Part shown: one piece after another, positions 22,892 through 36,452 of the stretch
Numbering within the stretch: position 1 is the stretch's first letter
How the letters are laid out: every line of letters begins with the position of its first letter
Source: Adiantum capillus-veneris
Taxonomy: Eukaryota > Streptophyta > Polypodiopsida > Polypodiales > Pteridaceae
Length of the DNA stretch: 64,000 nucleotides
NCBI GenBank assembly: GCA_014529385.2
Contig: CM043942.1
Location: forward strand, 26,662,469 to 26,726,468
Direction: 5' to 3'
The notes under the pieces: model-generated
Told to the model about the DNA's origin: nothing
The model's input: only the letters and a program-made list of their open reading frames with translations
The model's database searches: none
Position numbers and translations under genes: made by a program

Positions 22892-25800
22892 TCATCTGCA
22901 CTCTGGACGACGAAAAAGTATGGCTCGAATCCTTTGCTGTAGCCTCCTTCGAAACTGTGTAGCTCCTCTTCTCCATCGGGGTCGTCTAGATCTCCCTAGC
23001 TCAAATGCAGGGTCTATGAGAATGCCAGTAGTGCGGGTAGACCTCTCCACTGTTGGTTGCTCCTCTGTCTGTTCTTCTAAGTGTTCAGTATCTAGTGTAA
23101 AGAAATCTGTGATCTGTCTCTGGGGTTGTCTCTCTTCAGCTCTCCTCAGTAAAGTTTCTCTATGCCTGTGTAGCTCAAGTAGATAAAGCCCAAGACATCT
23201 CTGATCCTCAGAATTCATGACCCTAGATAGTGGCCCGAAACCTTCTCTGAATATACAATGAAAACGGCCTTGTATCTCATAGTACACTGTGCAATGACAT
23301 ATGTAATGTACGTCTGTCTCTGGCTCTAGAAGGCATAAGCGGCATATCTTGCTATCTACTGGTGTCCCTCTGAATCTGCCAGTCTCAATCTCGAGCTGAT
23401 GTGAGGACGTACGTATCTGGCCAATGGCACATCGTACACCGTGAGAAAGATGCCTGTCCATATAACTAGGTCGAATCACAAACCCATCCCCTGTGAGGTG
23501 GAGAAAATGCTCTCTATAGAAAGCCGTCTTTGTGCCCAACTCCTGTATCGGCTCTATCCATGTCCTCCTTGTGTCCAACTGAATCAGATCTTGACGAATG
23601 AGTCTATTAATCTCTACCCGCGTCAAAGACCTCAAGGGTGCCTGTAGAGAGTATTGAAAAGGAGGCAACCTGTCCATGGTGAAACCATGTGTCTGAAACC
23701 ATGATGCCATCTGTGCATACCAGCATGATGTATCCCCATTAAGAGCTAATTGTCTGGAGGACTCTAGAGCCACCCTGGCATATCTGTCTCTGGTAGTATC
23801 CCACAGACTGTGTACAAAAGAAACTGATCTAGTAAGTGCCTCAATCACCATAGGGGGAGCAGCTAATTCCGCTCGAATGATATCATGTGGTACGGAAGCC
23901 TTGGCTCTAATCAGCCGAGAGATCATAGATACCAAGGGCTTCTCCATACGCCTCCAACCCTCCTGGCCTCCAGAAGGTCCCCAAACCTGCACCCCATATA
24001 ACATAGTAGAGGCAACCAGAGTATCAAAGAGCCATAACTTTGTCCTAGGTTCCTGGAGCTGAACCTGCGAACACATCCTCTCCATTCCTCCCAGAGCCGC
24101 ACCAGCTCTGGTTAGTCTAGTCTCTGCCGCTCTTCTCAAGGAAAGTCTCGGCCCAGTAAAGACTACCCCCAGGTAAGTGTATGCATCTGTATACTCCACA
24201 ATCTCCTGATCATATTTGAAAGTAGGTACTGATCTCCTGACCCATTGCGGTGTGGTGTTAAACACCATAACCTTGGTTTTACCTAGGTTTACACACAATC
24301 CACTATCCTTTGCAAAACTGCGAAGTGCATCCAACTGTCGTTGCATACCTTCTAGTGAGTCGGATATCAGCACAATATCATAAGCATATAGCAACAATGG
24401 GATCCACGTCGCTGCCAGCTGTGCACCTCTGTCACCCTCTCTGTCGATGTAATCAAACACCTCATCAACATACATACCAAATAGAGTAGGAGACAATGGG
24501 CAGCCCTGTTTCACTCCAATAGTAGAGTGAACTAGTTCAGATACCCCTTCCTGAGTGCGTACATGTCCTATCACTGATCTGTACAAAGCCATAATCCCCC
24601 AAATCACCTCTATGGGCACCCCCATCTCATGTAATCTGCGCATCAATCGAGCTCTTGGTACCATGTCAAATGCTTTATGAAAATCCACAAAGCTACAGTA
24701 GATCCGTCTCCCATGTGCTCTGCCCTCCTCAATGATGGCCCTGAGTGTCAGAATATGATCAAGAGTGGAGAAACTCCTCCTGAAGCCGGCTTGACCTTTC
24801 GCTCGTACACCCTCGCCCTCTGCCCAATTACTCAAGTGTTGCTCCAGGATAGATGCATACAACCGTGCCAATGTGTGTCCAACCATAATAGTGCGGTAGT
24901 TCCCGGGCTCTGTAGGGTCACCAGCCTTGAAGATGGGCACAATATTAGACAACCTCCAAGTCTCAGGTAATCCCTCACACATGGCACGATTGAACAACAC
25001 TGCGAGAACCTCCATCAGCATATCCCTGGCATGTATAAAGTGCTCCGCTACTAGACCGTCATGATCATATGCCTTTCCGGTCTTCATTCTGTCAATGGCC
25101 CTTTGTACCATCTCAGGAGTAAAGAAAGTGCTCGTAGTTGGGCAAGGCTTGGTAGGGTCTGGAAGGAGTTCCTGTCCAAGGACCGTATATAATGATGTCG
25201 CATATTGACCCCACACCTCAGGTGAAGTAATCACTGGGGGAGGGGAGTGTTCATGGAAGAGTCTCCATGCCTCTCCTGAGTCCCTACTCAAGAACATCTG
25301 ATACAAGTCTCGCTCCATCTGATCTAGGTAAGCTCGCTTCTTCCGTCGCACAAGGCGTCGGAAGGCAATCCGAGACTGTCTGTAAGTGATGCCTCCTAAA
25401 AAAAGAACCCTCTGAAGCTGGGCTCTCATCTCTCTGCACTCCTCATCATACCAACTATTCTGGGGCATGCTCCCAGAATGTCGTCTCTTGCCCGGCTGAG
25501 TGTGTGGGTATGCCACTGATGCAGCCCCATGCATTGTCTTAGACAGTAGAGTGGTGCACTCTTCCACTGAGAGGCATGTACCATTTGTGCCAGCTGTGCC
25601 TTCCAATAGACGGTCCCAGATCTCCTCTGAATAAACGAAATCAGTCTCTGGTGTAAATGTATAGCGGGTGTGTGACCTGCCTCCTGATGTCTGGGTTGTA
25701 CTATACTGAAATTTAACGGATAGTTTCAAGAGAGCATGATCTACTGCTATGCCCACTGGCCTGGCTCCCACTGTGAAGTCCTGAATGAAGGGTACAAAGC

Positions 25801-26512
25801 TTGGTTGTGTCATAACATAATCCACTGTACTGGCCCCATGTCTATGTGGAAAGCATGTGAAACCGGCTGCTCCAAGAAATCGCTGTAAGCCATTAAGTAT
25901 GGCTAATCCATGTGTAGTCGTCATTTCCATGAGGTATCTCCCATACTCCGTTTGCTCTCTGTCATCTGAGCATCTGTCAAGTCCCAAATCGCCCACATCC
26001 AGCTCTCTAAGCATCTCATCTGAAGTGTCGTAGAAGACTGTCTGCGAGTTGCCCGTTCGGGCATTAAAGTCCCCTAGGAGAATGATATCACCATCCCTAG
26101 AGAACTCCCAAATGTCATCATCTAGGATAGAGAAAGGCGACTGCCCTCTGGATGCGGCATACATTGATGTACTGGGAGGAAAGTAACATATGGCAATATA
26201 TAGGAATCGACCTGTGTCCACTCTCAGTCTCACCCACATATATCTAGCATGATCATCTCTTCGTACAATATGCAGTAATGGTTGTAGTTCCTCTCTGAAT
26301 AGCACTGCTACTCCTCCTGAGCCTCTACTCCCATGGTGAGATCTCGCATTTGTCCTGTGAGCTGTTTCCCATCTGTATCCCACCACATGTGGCATTACCT
26401 GTCTAGGGGCTTGATGAGTCTCTGAGAAGAACACAATATCCTTGTCTTTGAAACTCTCCTCAAATGCACCCACGTCCAATCTCATAGACCCATTACAATT
26501 CCAGGTAGCCAT
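22892..26512 (-). CDS. LINE ORF2: endonuclease-reverse transcriptase (YADD altered)
   Basis: The open frame of 1206 residues carries three domains. The N-terminus is an APE-like endonuclease (WNCNGSMRLD, FFSETHQAP, ILLGDFNARTG, and the final VDHALLKLSV). The reverse transcriptase is at about residues 490-780, with NIVPIFKAGD, FVDFHKAFDMVPR and STIGVKQGCPLSP. The C-terminus has a CX2C...H...C zinc motif, CRLCLLEPETDVHYICHC. The frame has no stop, yet the catalytic YADD reads YAYD (GAT to TAT at about 24385), which should abolish polymerization. It lies in antisense within the PSD intron. Confidence 0.92.
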   Translation of the reverse strand: MATWNCNGSMRLDVGAFEESFKDKDIVFFSETHQAPRQVMPHVVGYRWETAHRTNARSHHGSRGSGGVAVLFREELQPLLHIVRRDDHARYMWVRLRVDTGRFLYIAICYFPPSTSMYAASRGQSPFSILDDDIWEFSRDGDIILLGDFNARTGNSQTVFYDTSDEMLRELDVGDLGLDRCSDDREQTEYGRYLMEMTTTHGLAILNGLQRFLGAAGFTCFPHRHGASTVDYVMTQPSFVPFIQDFTVGARPVGIAVDHALLKLSVKFQYSTTQTSGGRSHTRYTFTPETDFVYSEEIWDRLLEGTAGTNGTCLSVEECTTLLSKTMHGAASVAYPHTQPGKRRHSGSMPQNSWYDEECREMRAQLQRVLFLGGITYRQSRIAFRRLVRRKKRAYLDQMERDLYQMFLSRDSGEAWRLFHEHSPPPVITSPEVWGQYATSLYTVLGQELLPDPTKPCPTTSTFFTPEMVQRAIDRMKTGKAYDHDGLVAEHFIHARDMLMEVLAVLFNRAMCEGLPETWRLSNIVPIFKAGDPTEPGNYRTIMVGHTLARLYASILEQHLSNWAEGEGVRAKGQAGFRRSFSTLDHILTLRAIIEEGRAHGRRIYCSFVDFHKAFDMVPRARLMRRLHEMGVPIEVIWGIMALYRSVIGHVRTQEGVSELVHSTIGVKQGCPLSPTLFGMYVDEVFDYIDREGDRGAQLAATWIPLLLYAYDIVLISDSLEGMQRQLDALRSFAKDSGLCVNLGKTKVMVFNTTPQWVRRSVPTFKYDQEIVEYTDAYTYLGVVFTGPRLSLRRAAETRLTRAGAALGGMERMCSQVQLQEPRTKLWLFDTLVASTMLYGVQVWGPSGGQEGWRRMEKPLVSMISRLIRAKASVPHDIIRAELAAPPMVIEALTRSVSFVHSLWDTTRDRYARVALESSRQLALNGDTSCWYAQMASWFQTHGFTMDRLPPFQYSLQAPLRSLTRVEINRLIRQDLIQLDTRRTWIEPIQELGTKTAFYREHFLHLTGDGFVIRPSYMDRHLSHGVRCAIGQIRTSSHQLEIETGRFRGTPVDSKICRLCLLEPETDVHYICHCTVYYEIQGRFHCIFREGFGPLSRVMNSEDQRCLGLYLLELHRHRETLLRRAEERQPQRQITDFFTLDTEHLEEQTEEQPTVERSTRTTGILIDPAFELGRSRRPRWRRGATQFRRRLQQRIRAILFRRPECR

Positions 26513-26542
26513 CTTCAGTGTGGTCCCATATGTCTCGCACCG

Positions 26543-26959
26543 TCATGCAGTACACCGCTCTAAAATCACCACCCGTCCATCTCTGTAGAAGGCTATCTTT
26601 CCCTTCTCCCTTGTCGCTGTAACCTCTGGCATTACCTCTCTCATATGTGCGAGCTGTGAGAGAGTCAGGTCATCACTGAGGAAAATACCTGTCTTTTTGA
26701 GAGTAGGCCTCTTCCTCAAGAATTCCTTCTTCTCTTCCAACGAGGGGAAGTGTAGTATGAGAGCTCTGCCCTTTGAAGACTCTCCCGTGCCATCACTTTT
26801 CTTACCTACCCTCCATGCCTTTGTGTGCAAAGGCTTCTCCATCCCCATCATGGATGTAAGGCTTGTGACCTCTTTCTCCACATTGTTTATGCCCTTGAGA
26901 CCGGTCACTCTCACATGCAATGCTCGCATCCGCCTTCTTTGTTCCTCTTCGAGAGTCAT
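26543..26959 (-). CDS. LINE ORF1 C-terminal RNA-binding part
   Basis: The 138 residues contain RALILHFPSLEEKKEFLRKR, TGIFLSDDLTLSQLAHMREV and TREKGKIAFYRDGRVVI. This order (helix, GIFLSDDLT, basic strand) is that of the C-terminal domain of L1-type ORF1 proteins, which bind element RNA. The frame ends 30 bp before ORF2, the usual ORF1-ORF2 spacing. It is separated from a coiled-coil-like N-terminal part (27145-26990, KEIKEQVRMITEEEKLSMAK) by a stop or frameshift. Confidence 0.75.
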   Translation of the reverse strand: MTLEEEQRRRMRALHVRVTGLKGINNVEKEVTSLTSMMGMEKPLHTKAWRVGKKSDGTGESSKGRALILHFPSLEEKKEFLRKRPTLKKTGIFLSDDLTLSQLAHMREVMPEVTATREKGKIAFYRDGRVVILERCTA

Positions 26960-27140
26960 GTTGATAATCGTCGGTGTACAAGGAGTTTCTTAACCTTTCC
27001 CTTTCTTGGCGACCTCAATCCATTTTTCAGCCTCGTCCGCCTTTTTCTGTGTCCTTGTTATCATCTCCGCCCATGAAGATGTCTTTGCCATACTGAGTTT
27101 CTCTTCCTCTGTGATCATCCTTACTTGTTCCTTAATTTCC

Positions 27141-27145
<5 letters not shown>

Positions 27146-27222
<77 letters not shown>
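27146..27222. repeat. (GA)n tail of LINE-2
   Basis: A perfect array of about 77 bp, directly at the 3' terminus of LINE-2 (read on minus: ATTTCA then TCTCTC). Confidence 0.9.
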
Positions 27223-29895
<2,673 letters not shown>

Positions 29896-30596
29896 TGTCA
29901 CAAATTGTTGACGTGTCAAGCCACTGAAGAACAGAGCCAACCTTCAGATCCTCGCCGAGGGGCCTAAACCCTAAGAGAAGCAACAGAAGCAGCAGAAGAA
30001 GATCCAACCAACTTAAGATGTCCATCCGATGGGGCCTAAAGTAAAGCAGCCCAGACACACAGATACAAAAATCGTAGAAGATGATGACATGGCAGATTGT
30101 ATGGAATTCCGGACTTTACGCTGGTTGCCGACGTCGCAGATTGTATGGAATTCCAAATTTTACGCTGGTTGCCAACGTGGCAGATTGTACGGATTTCTGT
30201 GTTTTACGTTGGCTACTGACGTGGCATAGCTGTACGGATTTTCCTGTTTTTGCGCTGGCAGATTCTGGACGAGATGCTTTTGAGTTTACTGCTTTTCATG
30301 TACAGCTTTTGAGACCAAGGGCCTTTAAATATGTGCAGAGGGCTCATTCTCTGTCATGCTTTAGTGCGAAGGTGCTGAGGGTGGAGTTTGGCATTGTATA
30401 GAGTTCAAGTAATATATAGAAATACCGGAAGGGGCGCCAAGGTTTGGGGCCAATACTCTATGGGGTGGAACTTCGCCACTCCCCATGTCGTCTCTTTTTC
30501 AGTTCAGTTCTCTCTTTCAGTTCAGTTGTTTTTGAAGTGCTAAAAGTTAGTTTAGTCTGTTCTTTTCCGTTGGCACGTGGTGCCCATCTTCTGACA
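29896..30596 (+). repeat. 5' LTR of G3
   Basis: U3 contains four diverged copies of the TGACGTGGCA repeat (about 30087, 30130, 30174, 30217). CCTTTAAATATGTG lies near 30321. The block GAAGGGGCGCCAAGG is near 30428. Confidence 0.8.
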
Positions 30597-30659
30597 GTGG
30601 TATCAGAGCTTCAGGCGTGCTTTTCTAAAAGCATACGGGCCCTACCAAAGAGGACATAG

Positions 30660-31250
30660 AGGAAGATGGCACTTCTAGAAATTTTATTTGAAGAATCCTC
30701 ATGCTCCGACTCCGGACTTATTAGCCACTCCTACCCTTACTTCATCGTGCATCGAGCGCGCTCCCGTCTTCATCGCTTTGTCTTACAGGGCATAAGCCAA
30801 AACGATCACTTGCAAGAGAAGGATCCAAGATTTGTTTCGAGCTGCTGTTTTTCTCAGATGCAATGCCATGCAGTGGTGGATGTCTATAGCTACCGAGTGG
30901 CATGCTCCAAGGACTTGGCAAGCTTTCAAGAATTTTTTTTCTTGAAGTTATATGGTTTCTGACATCTTCCTTTGGAGTGCAACTTCTGGCAGAGTGGGGT
31001 ATCCTGGAATGCTTTCCAAGAAACCCTAGCAGATTACGACTTGAAATGTTTGGACATCGCTCACCCAGGTGTCTCTTCTCGAGCTGATAACCTTGGAGGT
31101 CTAGTGTGATTTCCAGGTCTTGAGACTACCATCACTGCCACAAGAACATTGCTTGTCGAGGCTTGTTTCGACTATTCAAGAGTTTGTGGATCATGCTGCG
31201 GTCGGCAGCGACCTTATGGAAGGAATCTAACCCTAATTTTTGGTGCAGGT
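30660..31250 (+). pseudogene. Gag remnant of G3
   Basis: Broken pieces align with G2 gag: GSAATGCCATGCAGTGGTGG-like sequence at about 30860-30880, then GCTCCAAGGACTTGGCAAGC at 30903, the equivalent of APRTWQAF. Several stops occur. Nothing remains of the protease. Confidence 0.55.
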
Positions 31251-31513
31251 TTCAAGATGGAAAGTTAGTCGACTTTTTGAGCTCAACTAATGTCGACATT
31301 GCTTTTTAAGTTTGAATTTTGTTTGAGTTCTTTTTGAGAACTTGTTTGGTGATCCTGTTTGGAATATGTTTGAAATGGATGGTATTTGTTTTGAACCTGT
31401 CTTGGTGCCGATTTGAATTGTTTGACTCTGGTTTTGGTACTGGTTTCAATGATTGGTGATTTTACTCCTGAGTGGAGTAGTGAGAAATGATGTTTGAGAA
31501 TGCTTGTTCATAC

Positions 31514-31800
31514 TCATGGCCCGGACCCTTATGGTTATTTGCAGGGGGTGTATTGAATGATTGAAAACTGTTCTTTTTACTCATGGCCCGGACCTGGATG
31601 GTTATTTTACGGGGGGAGTATTAAAAATTTGAGCAGTGGTTACTTGCAACACCTCCAAACGATGCAGGCAGTGGTTTGGTTGTAAAGGGCCTCTATATCT
31701 CATGGTCCAGACCTTTTAGGTTATTTGCGGGAGAAATGATGAGGGAGTCATCGAACAACTCATGGCCTGGACGAAGATGGTTATTTTTGGGGGGAGTGTT
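31514..31800 (+). repeat. CTCATGGCCCGGACC repeats of G3
   Basis: Four units (about 31514, 31580, 31700, 31759), each with GGTTATTT followed by a G-rich tract. They are orthologous in position to those of G2. Confidence 0.75.
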
Positions 31801-32116
31801 TATTGACGACTTTATGTTTGTATGTCTTGTAACATGCATATGTGAGCATTTGTGTTGCATTGTGATGTGCCACCCACTGTATATTTCCTATTGGATGAGA
31901 TACTTCTGGGAAGTCATTGACCAAGATATCAAGAGTTCCGATTTGGAATGACACTCCTTATTGGATGAGATACGACCGAGGAAATCAAGAGCTCCGATTT
32001 GGAATGAGAAAATTGATTGTCCCTCGGAATGACCCTCGGAAATTTTTGAGCTAACTTGAGTTGTTTTGCAGATATGCTGTAATCGCGGACGATTACTTTC
32101 TTTCAAGAAGGGGGGA

Positions 32117-32270
32117 TGTCACAAATTGTTGATGTGTCAAGCCATTGAAGAACGGAGCCAACCTTGAGATCCCGGCCGAGGGGCCTAAACCCTAAGAGAA
32201 GCAACAAAAGTAGCGGAAGAAGATCCAACCAACTTAAGGTTCCTATCCAATTGGGTCTAAAGTAAAGCAT

Positions 32271-32329
<59 letters not shown>

Positions 32330-32750
32330 AGAAAAAGCGTAGAAGCTGATGACGTGGTAGATTGTATGGGATTTCGGATTTTATGCTAGTTGCTAACGTG
32401 ATAGAGCTGTGCGGATTTTCTTGCTTTTGCGTTGGCAGATTTTGGGCTAGATGCTTTTGAGTTTATTGCTTTTCATGTAACTGCTTTAGAGGTCAAGGGC
32501 CTTTAAATATGTGCAGAGGGCTCATTTTCTAGCATGCTTTCGTACGAAGGTGCAGAGGGTGGAGTACTGACATTATACAAAGTTCAAGTAATATTAAGAA
32601 ATACCGAAAGGGGCGCCAAGATTTGGGGCCAATTCTCTTTAGGGTGGAACTTCGCCACTCCCCGTGTTCTCTCTCTCTTTCAGTTTAGTTGTTATTGAAG
32701 TGCTAAAAGCCAGTTCAATTTGTTCTTTTCTATTGGTACGTGGTGCCCGG
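32117..32750 (+). repeat. 3' LTR of G3
   Basis: It begins TGTCACAAATTGTTGATG and includes a (CA)n array (32277-32326), much longer than in the 5' LTR. It ends near GTGCCCGG. Confidence 0.8.
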
Positions 32751-32835
32751 GCCCCGTCTAGTGTAGCCGCCGGGAGTCTGATGCGTTCCTGAGTAAAAAA
32801 TAATGTCTCTTCCCCTAAAGCTATCCTCAAATAAG

Positions 32836-32837
<2 letters not shown>

Positions 32838-32902
<65 letters not shown>
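32838..32902. repeat. (GA)n microsatellite
   Basis: A 65-bp array at the junction with a minus-strand LTR fragment. It sits where this LTR family has its CT tract. Confidence 0.9.
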
Positions 32903-32905
<3 letters not shown>

Positions 32906-33310
32906 CTAGAAGTACTGGCCTCAGAGACTAGCGCCCCTTTTGGTATTTCTTTCTTGAAAGTTGATTGATCACAAAGGTACAACTTGCCTTAGGTCTCTAA
33001 GCTCATCTGCTAGAGAAAGAGCCCTGGCCACATATTTAAAGCCTTAATTGTGCCCCTAAAACAAGGCGCCCTCTTAGTAGCTTTTCATCCCCAAAAGTAA
33101 TGCTTAAAAGCATAGGCCCAAATCTGGCACCAACTGTCTGCACAATAAGTGCCATATGGCCAGGGTGTGATTTACGACGTGATTTGTGCTGAAGGCCACG
33201 TCAACTTCTGTGAGGTCTTTTTAGTCATGAGTTTTTATCCTGTCCTCCTTTATTCTAATGGGCTCCTTAAATGCCCATCTGTGGGTCATGTCATCTCTGT
33301 CAAAGATGCA
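32903..33310 (-). repeat. Minus-strand gypsy LTR fragment
   Basis: ACTAGCGCCCCTTTTGGTAT (33/32 kb boundary, about 32930) is the antisense of the family R block. The piece from CACATATTTAAAG (about 33031) on matches 35530-35780, so both are copies of one LTR subfamily. Confidence 0.65.
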
Positions 33311-33491
33311 ACGGAAAAGGGTGAATGCGGTGATGATCTTGTTGGAACCAAAGCAAATCTTCTCTTTGGACCGAGTAGCCAATGGAACTTGGATCTATCG
33401 GGACAAATCTCCTCAGAAACGTCCTCCAATCATGTACCGTCCACCGAACGGGTAGTCGATCTGCAAGCGAACTTGTAGCAGAGGGTGGCAC

Positions 33492-33495
<4 letters not shown>
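33311..33495. other. Unassigned stretch between LTR pieces
   Basis: A short + frame reads WIYRDKSPQKRPPIMYRPP, but I cannot place it in a family. No other signal was seen. Confidence 0.35.

Positions 33496-33589
<94 letters not shown>
33496..33589. repeat. (GA)n microsatellite
   Basis: A 94-bp perfect array followed by GCTAGTGTGAG and an antisense LTR-like block (TTGGCCCCAAACACTGGCAA at 33640). It again lies in a minus-strand LTR context. Confidence 0.9.
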
Positions 33590-33590
<1 letters not shown>

Positions 33591-34109
33591 GCTAGTGTGA
33601 GAAAAACGCGAGAGCACAAATGGTAGAGAGAGAGTGTGTTGGCCCCAAACACTGGCAAGCTCTACTAATCTGATATGCGTAAAGTACCTGTCGGGGGGGG
33701 GGGGGGTCTCCTTAATAAGGGAAAATTTGAAAGTGCCCTACTGAGTCTGACGACCCCATGACCCAGATTATAAATGATAAGCCTAATAGATGTATAAAAG
33801 TCACCTAAAAGTGACAAACTGCCCACCTTTGGCAGAAGAACTTTAGAACACTAGAGACACTGACCTCGTGAAACCTTTGGAATGGGGATCCCACCTCATG
33901 CCAGCCTATTGGGTGGGCAATACTTTGGAATGCGTCACCGAGAAAGTACGTCTACCTCAGGTATAGCCGGGCACAGCCACAAAACAGCCCTCACTTCCTA
34001 ATGTGCTCCTCGGAGATAGTGGAGCCACCACCGGATAGGAATCTACTGAAACCGCTCTGCTAAGGTCTTCATAGTAGTGTGAATGTGCTCAACATGGCTA
34101 TTAGTAATG
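33590..34109. other. Unassigned stretch with short antisense LTR block
   Basis: Apart from the LTR-like TTGGCCCCAAAC block and a G-run at 33693-33706, I recognise nothing. It ends at the LTR of G4. Confidence 0.4.
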
Positions 34110-34565
34110 TGTCACAAAGTGCTGATGTGTCAAGCCATTGAAGACCCTTGCCAACTTGCAGATCCTGGCCGAGGGGCCTAAACCCTCGTAGAAGTAGAAG
34201 GAAAAGAAGAAGGAATTACCAGCTTACAGGTTCTTGCCAAGTGGCCCATTATAAAAATAGGTTAGGATTAAAAGCCCTAATCCTTGACCACCAACTTATA
34301 GAACCGTGGCCGAGGGGCCCGACTTAAAGTAAAACAGGGGACACACACACACACACACTACCCCAAAGTTGCGAAGATGATGATGACGTAGCCTGTTGTA
34401 TGGACGTCCGTGATTTGCGATGACATGCTGACATGGCAGCTGTATAGATTTCTGTGATTTCCGCTGTCAGCTTTTGCAACGCAGTCTGGACCAGATGCTT
34501 GTAGAACTTACCGCTTTCACGTAACTGCTTTTGGATGGGCCCAAGGCCTTCAAATATGAACTGTG

Positions 34566-34618
<53 letters not shown>

Positions 34619-35286
34619 TGTCTCTGGCATTCTACGAGAAGCAGAGTAGATCACAAAGTTGTATGGTGTCGAAGTAATATAAAAGAAACACCGAAATGGG
34701 TTGCCATGGTTTGAAGCAGTCTGGAGTGGAACTCCGCTACTCGGCATCTTATGTAAATTCTCTGTCTTTCGCTTGAGTTGTTTGAAGCATAGTTACCTGG
34801 AACGGGGAACAGGAACGGGAGGGTCTGGAACGGAACGGGAATGGGGAGGAGGAGGGAGAGCCGGAACGAGAACGGGGCCTGAACGGTCGACTAAAGTAAG
34901 GCTTGAACTACCTCCATTTAGCTTAATCCCAAATAAACTCCTAATCAACCCAAAAACTGCCCCCAAACTGCACCAAATATGTTCCCCAAACAACCCCAAA
35001 ACTGCCCCCAAATGCCTACTTTTTTGTCCTCAAATGCCTACTTTTGCCAGTTCCGCCCCGCGTTTCGTCGTTCCGCCTCATGTTCCCCCTGTTCTGGAAC
35101 ACCGTTCCGGTTACACCCTGTTCCGGAACGCTGTTCCATTCCGGACTCCGTTTCACGAACGGGGCTCGTTCGAAACGTCGTTTCGGAACGTTTGGGCTAA
35201 GTTCCGCCAGTTCCTTGTTACATTGGTTTGATAATTGTATGTCTCAGTTTGCTCTTTTTAGGTTGCACAAGGTCTCTCCCCGTTGC
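34110..35286 (+). repeat. 5' LTR of G4 (contains MITE-2)
   Basis: It starts TGTCACAAAGTGCTGATG and has (CA)n at 34340-34359 and (GT)n at 34567-34618. The GAAACACCGAAATGGG block is near 34685. MITE-2 occupies 34788-35225. Without it the LTR is about 740 bp. Confidence 0.75.
34788..35225. mobile_element. hAT-like MITE with GGAACG-hexamer arms (MITE-2)
   Basis: The 438-bp element begins CATAGTTACCTGGAACGGGG and, on the minus strand, CAATGTAACAAGGAACTGGC. Flanks are GTTTGAAG (34780-34787) and GTTTGATA (35226-35233), sharing the first 6 of 8 bases. Both arms are arrays of GGAACG/CGTTCC hexamers containing small palindromes such as GTTCCGGAAC. The middle carries CCCCAAACTGC repeats. No coding capacity. 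It is the same family as 60917-61323, and its termini match MITE-1. Confidence 0.75.
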
Positions 35287-35513
35287 AAAGATATCAGAGC
35301 TTCAGTCGTGTGCTTTTCTCAAAGCATACCGGTCCTCCCAAGAACAGACGAAGCAAGATGGTGTTTCCGGATTCTATGGAGTATTTGTAGTTTCTCCCCA
35401 ATGAGCTTTTGTGACATTCTTTCAAAGCACCCTCAGCAAAATCTCCCAGTTTTGTAGAGCTTTCAATAGTACTTGAATTACATGTTGCCTCATGTTGCTC
35501 CTCCAAGCGAATT

Positions 35514-35800
35514 TGCCAAACAAACCCTAGCCACATATTTAAAGGTTTACATAGGCCCCTAAATGAGGGTTCCCTTTAGTAGCTTTTCTCCAAAAGCAAT
35601 GCTCAAAAGCGTAGGCGCAAACCTCACCCTAGAGGCTCACAAAATATGTGCCATGTGGCTGCCCGTGATTTACTGTGCGATTTTCATTAAGGCAATGCCA
35701 GCTTTTGCGAAGTCTTTTTAGGCATGAGTTTTTGTCCAGTCCTCCTTTATTTTAATGGGCCCCTTGGGTCATGTGTCATGCCACATCATCACTCCTGTGA
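35514..35800 (-). repeat. Minus-strand gypsy LTR fragment in G4
   Basis: The matching span is CACATATTTAAAGG through GTCCTCCTTTATTTTAATGG. It is co-linear with 33031-33260 and interrupts gag. Confidence 0.65.
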
Positions 35801-36069
35801 GAGACTTTAGGACTGGTGGGCCTTAGCCTTGTCTACAACCTGCTCTTCTTCAACGTTAAATGTCTTGCACGTTCGTTCTTCTATGGAGTGCTATAGAGAT
35901 CAAAGATCATGTTCTTCTTCTCGACATTCTTGTGTCTCGGCTTCCTCCTTTTATCGCGTTGGGGACATGTCTCCTGGTTTCGTCCTCTTATCCCATTCAA
36001 GATTCATCGAAGATTATGTTGTCTATTTTACATTTGACTCGCAGAGGATTGTGGTTACGGGCAGTGCCT

Positions 36070-36115
36070 TAAGTGTCATGTGATGGGTCATCTGGTGAGG
36101 AACTGCCCTAGAGGG
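36070..36115 (+). pseudogene. Zinc-knuckle remnant in G4
   Basis: The + strand encodes CLKCHVMGHLVRNC, a CX2CX4HX4C knuckle, followed by PRG and a stop. It is probably the end of gag or of an inserted element's nucleic-acid-binding protein. Confidence 0.5.
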
Positions 36116-36452
36116 TGATAACCGAGACAGATTGGTTGTACGAGGGAACATCCCTCTGAGCCACAACATGGTTCTACCCAGCAGTCACATTATGCGTGAT
36201 AGCATGATAGCCACATCCTATACTAGCTTCCCTAGCCTAACCTAGTCCATGAGGGCATTGTAACTTGACACAGTTAGTAAGGTCCTCATGTATATCACAT
36301 TGGCTTTATAAACCCTCTTATGTGCATTCTCTGAATTTAGTTATTCATGATGTAAAATCGAAGGGCGAGTCCGTCGACTTGTATCCTCTTCGGCCATTTC
36401 CAAAGTAATGAAATCCAGGCTGTTGTTTACTCGATCTACTTAAATGAGTTAG

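Larger units (their letters stand above)
22622..27145 (-). mobile_element. LINE-1: nearly full APE-type LINE
   Basis: Read on the minus strand, it has a partial ORF1 (27145-26990 and 26959-26543), a complete ORF2 (26512-22892) and a 270-bp 3' UTR. The UTR ends GGTCACTTTGGCCTTTTGAA...ATAACATTTCATTTCATTTC at 22622. The 5' end is truncated inside ORF1 and abuts the (GA)n tail of LINE-2. The family recurs at 27223, 28449, 61560 and 63555. Confidence 0.9.
29896..32750 (+). mobile_element. Gypsy G3, non-autonomous
   Basis: LTRs are 29896-30596 (TGTCACA...CTGACA) and about 32117-32750, the latter missing its last bases. PBS TGGTATCAGAGCTTCAGG lies at 30598-30615 and PPT CAAGAAGGGGGGA at 32104-32116. 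The 1.5-kb interior has only gag scraps and the repeated 3' noncoding region shared with G2. It is too short to encode enzymes. It has inserted into, or next to, the 5' end of LINE-3. Confidence 0.82.

Noticed and set aside
33258-33455. Organelle DNA insert
   Set aside because: The frame with WIYRDKSPQKRPPIMYRPP looked protein-like, but I could not match it to any plastid or mitochondrial gene, so no claim is made.
33496-33589. Long open frames made of repeated Arg-Glu or Leu-Ser
   Set aside because: They are translations of the (GA)n/(CT)n arrays, found in several places, and do not encode proteins.
35829-36083. Small host gene on the + strand
   Set aside because: The frames are short and lie inside the G4 gypsy element between an LTR fragment and a zinc-knuckle remnant. 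No splice structure or known family.
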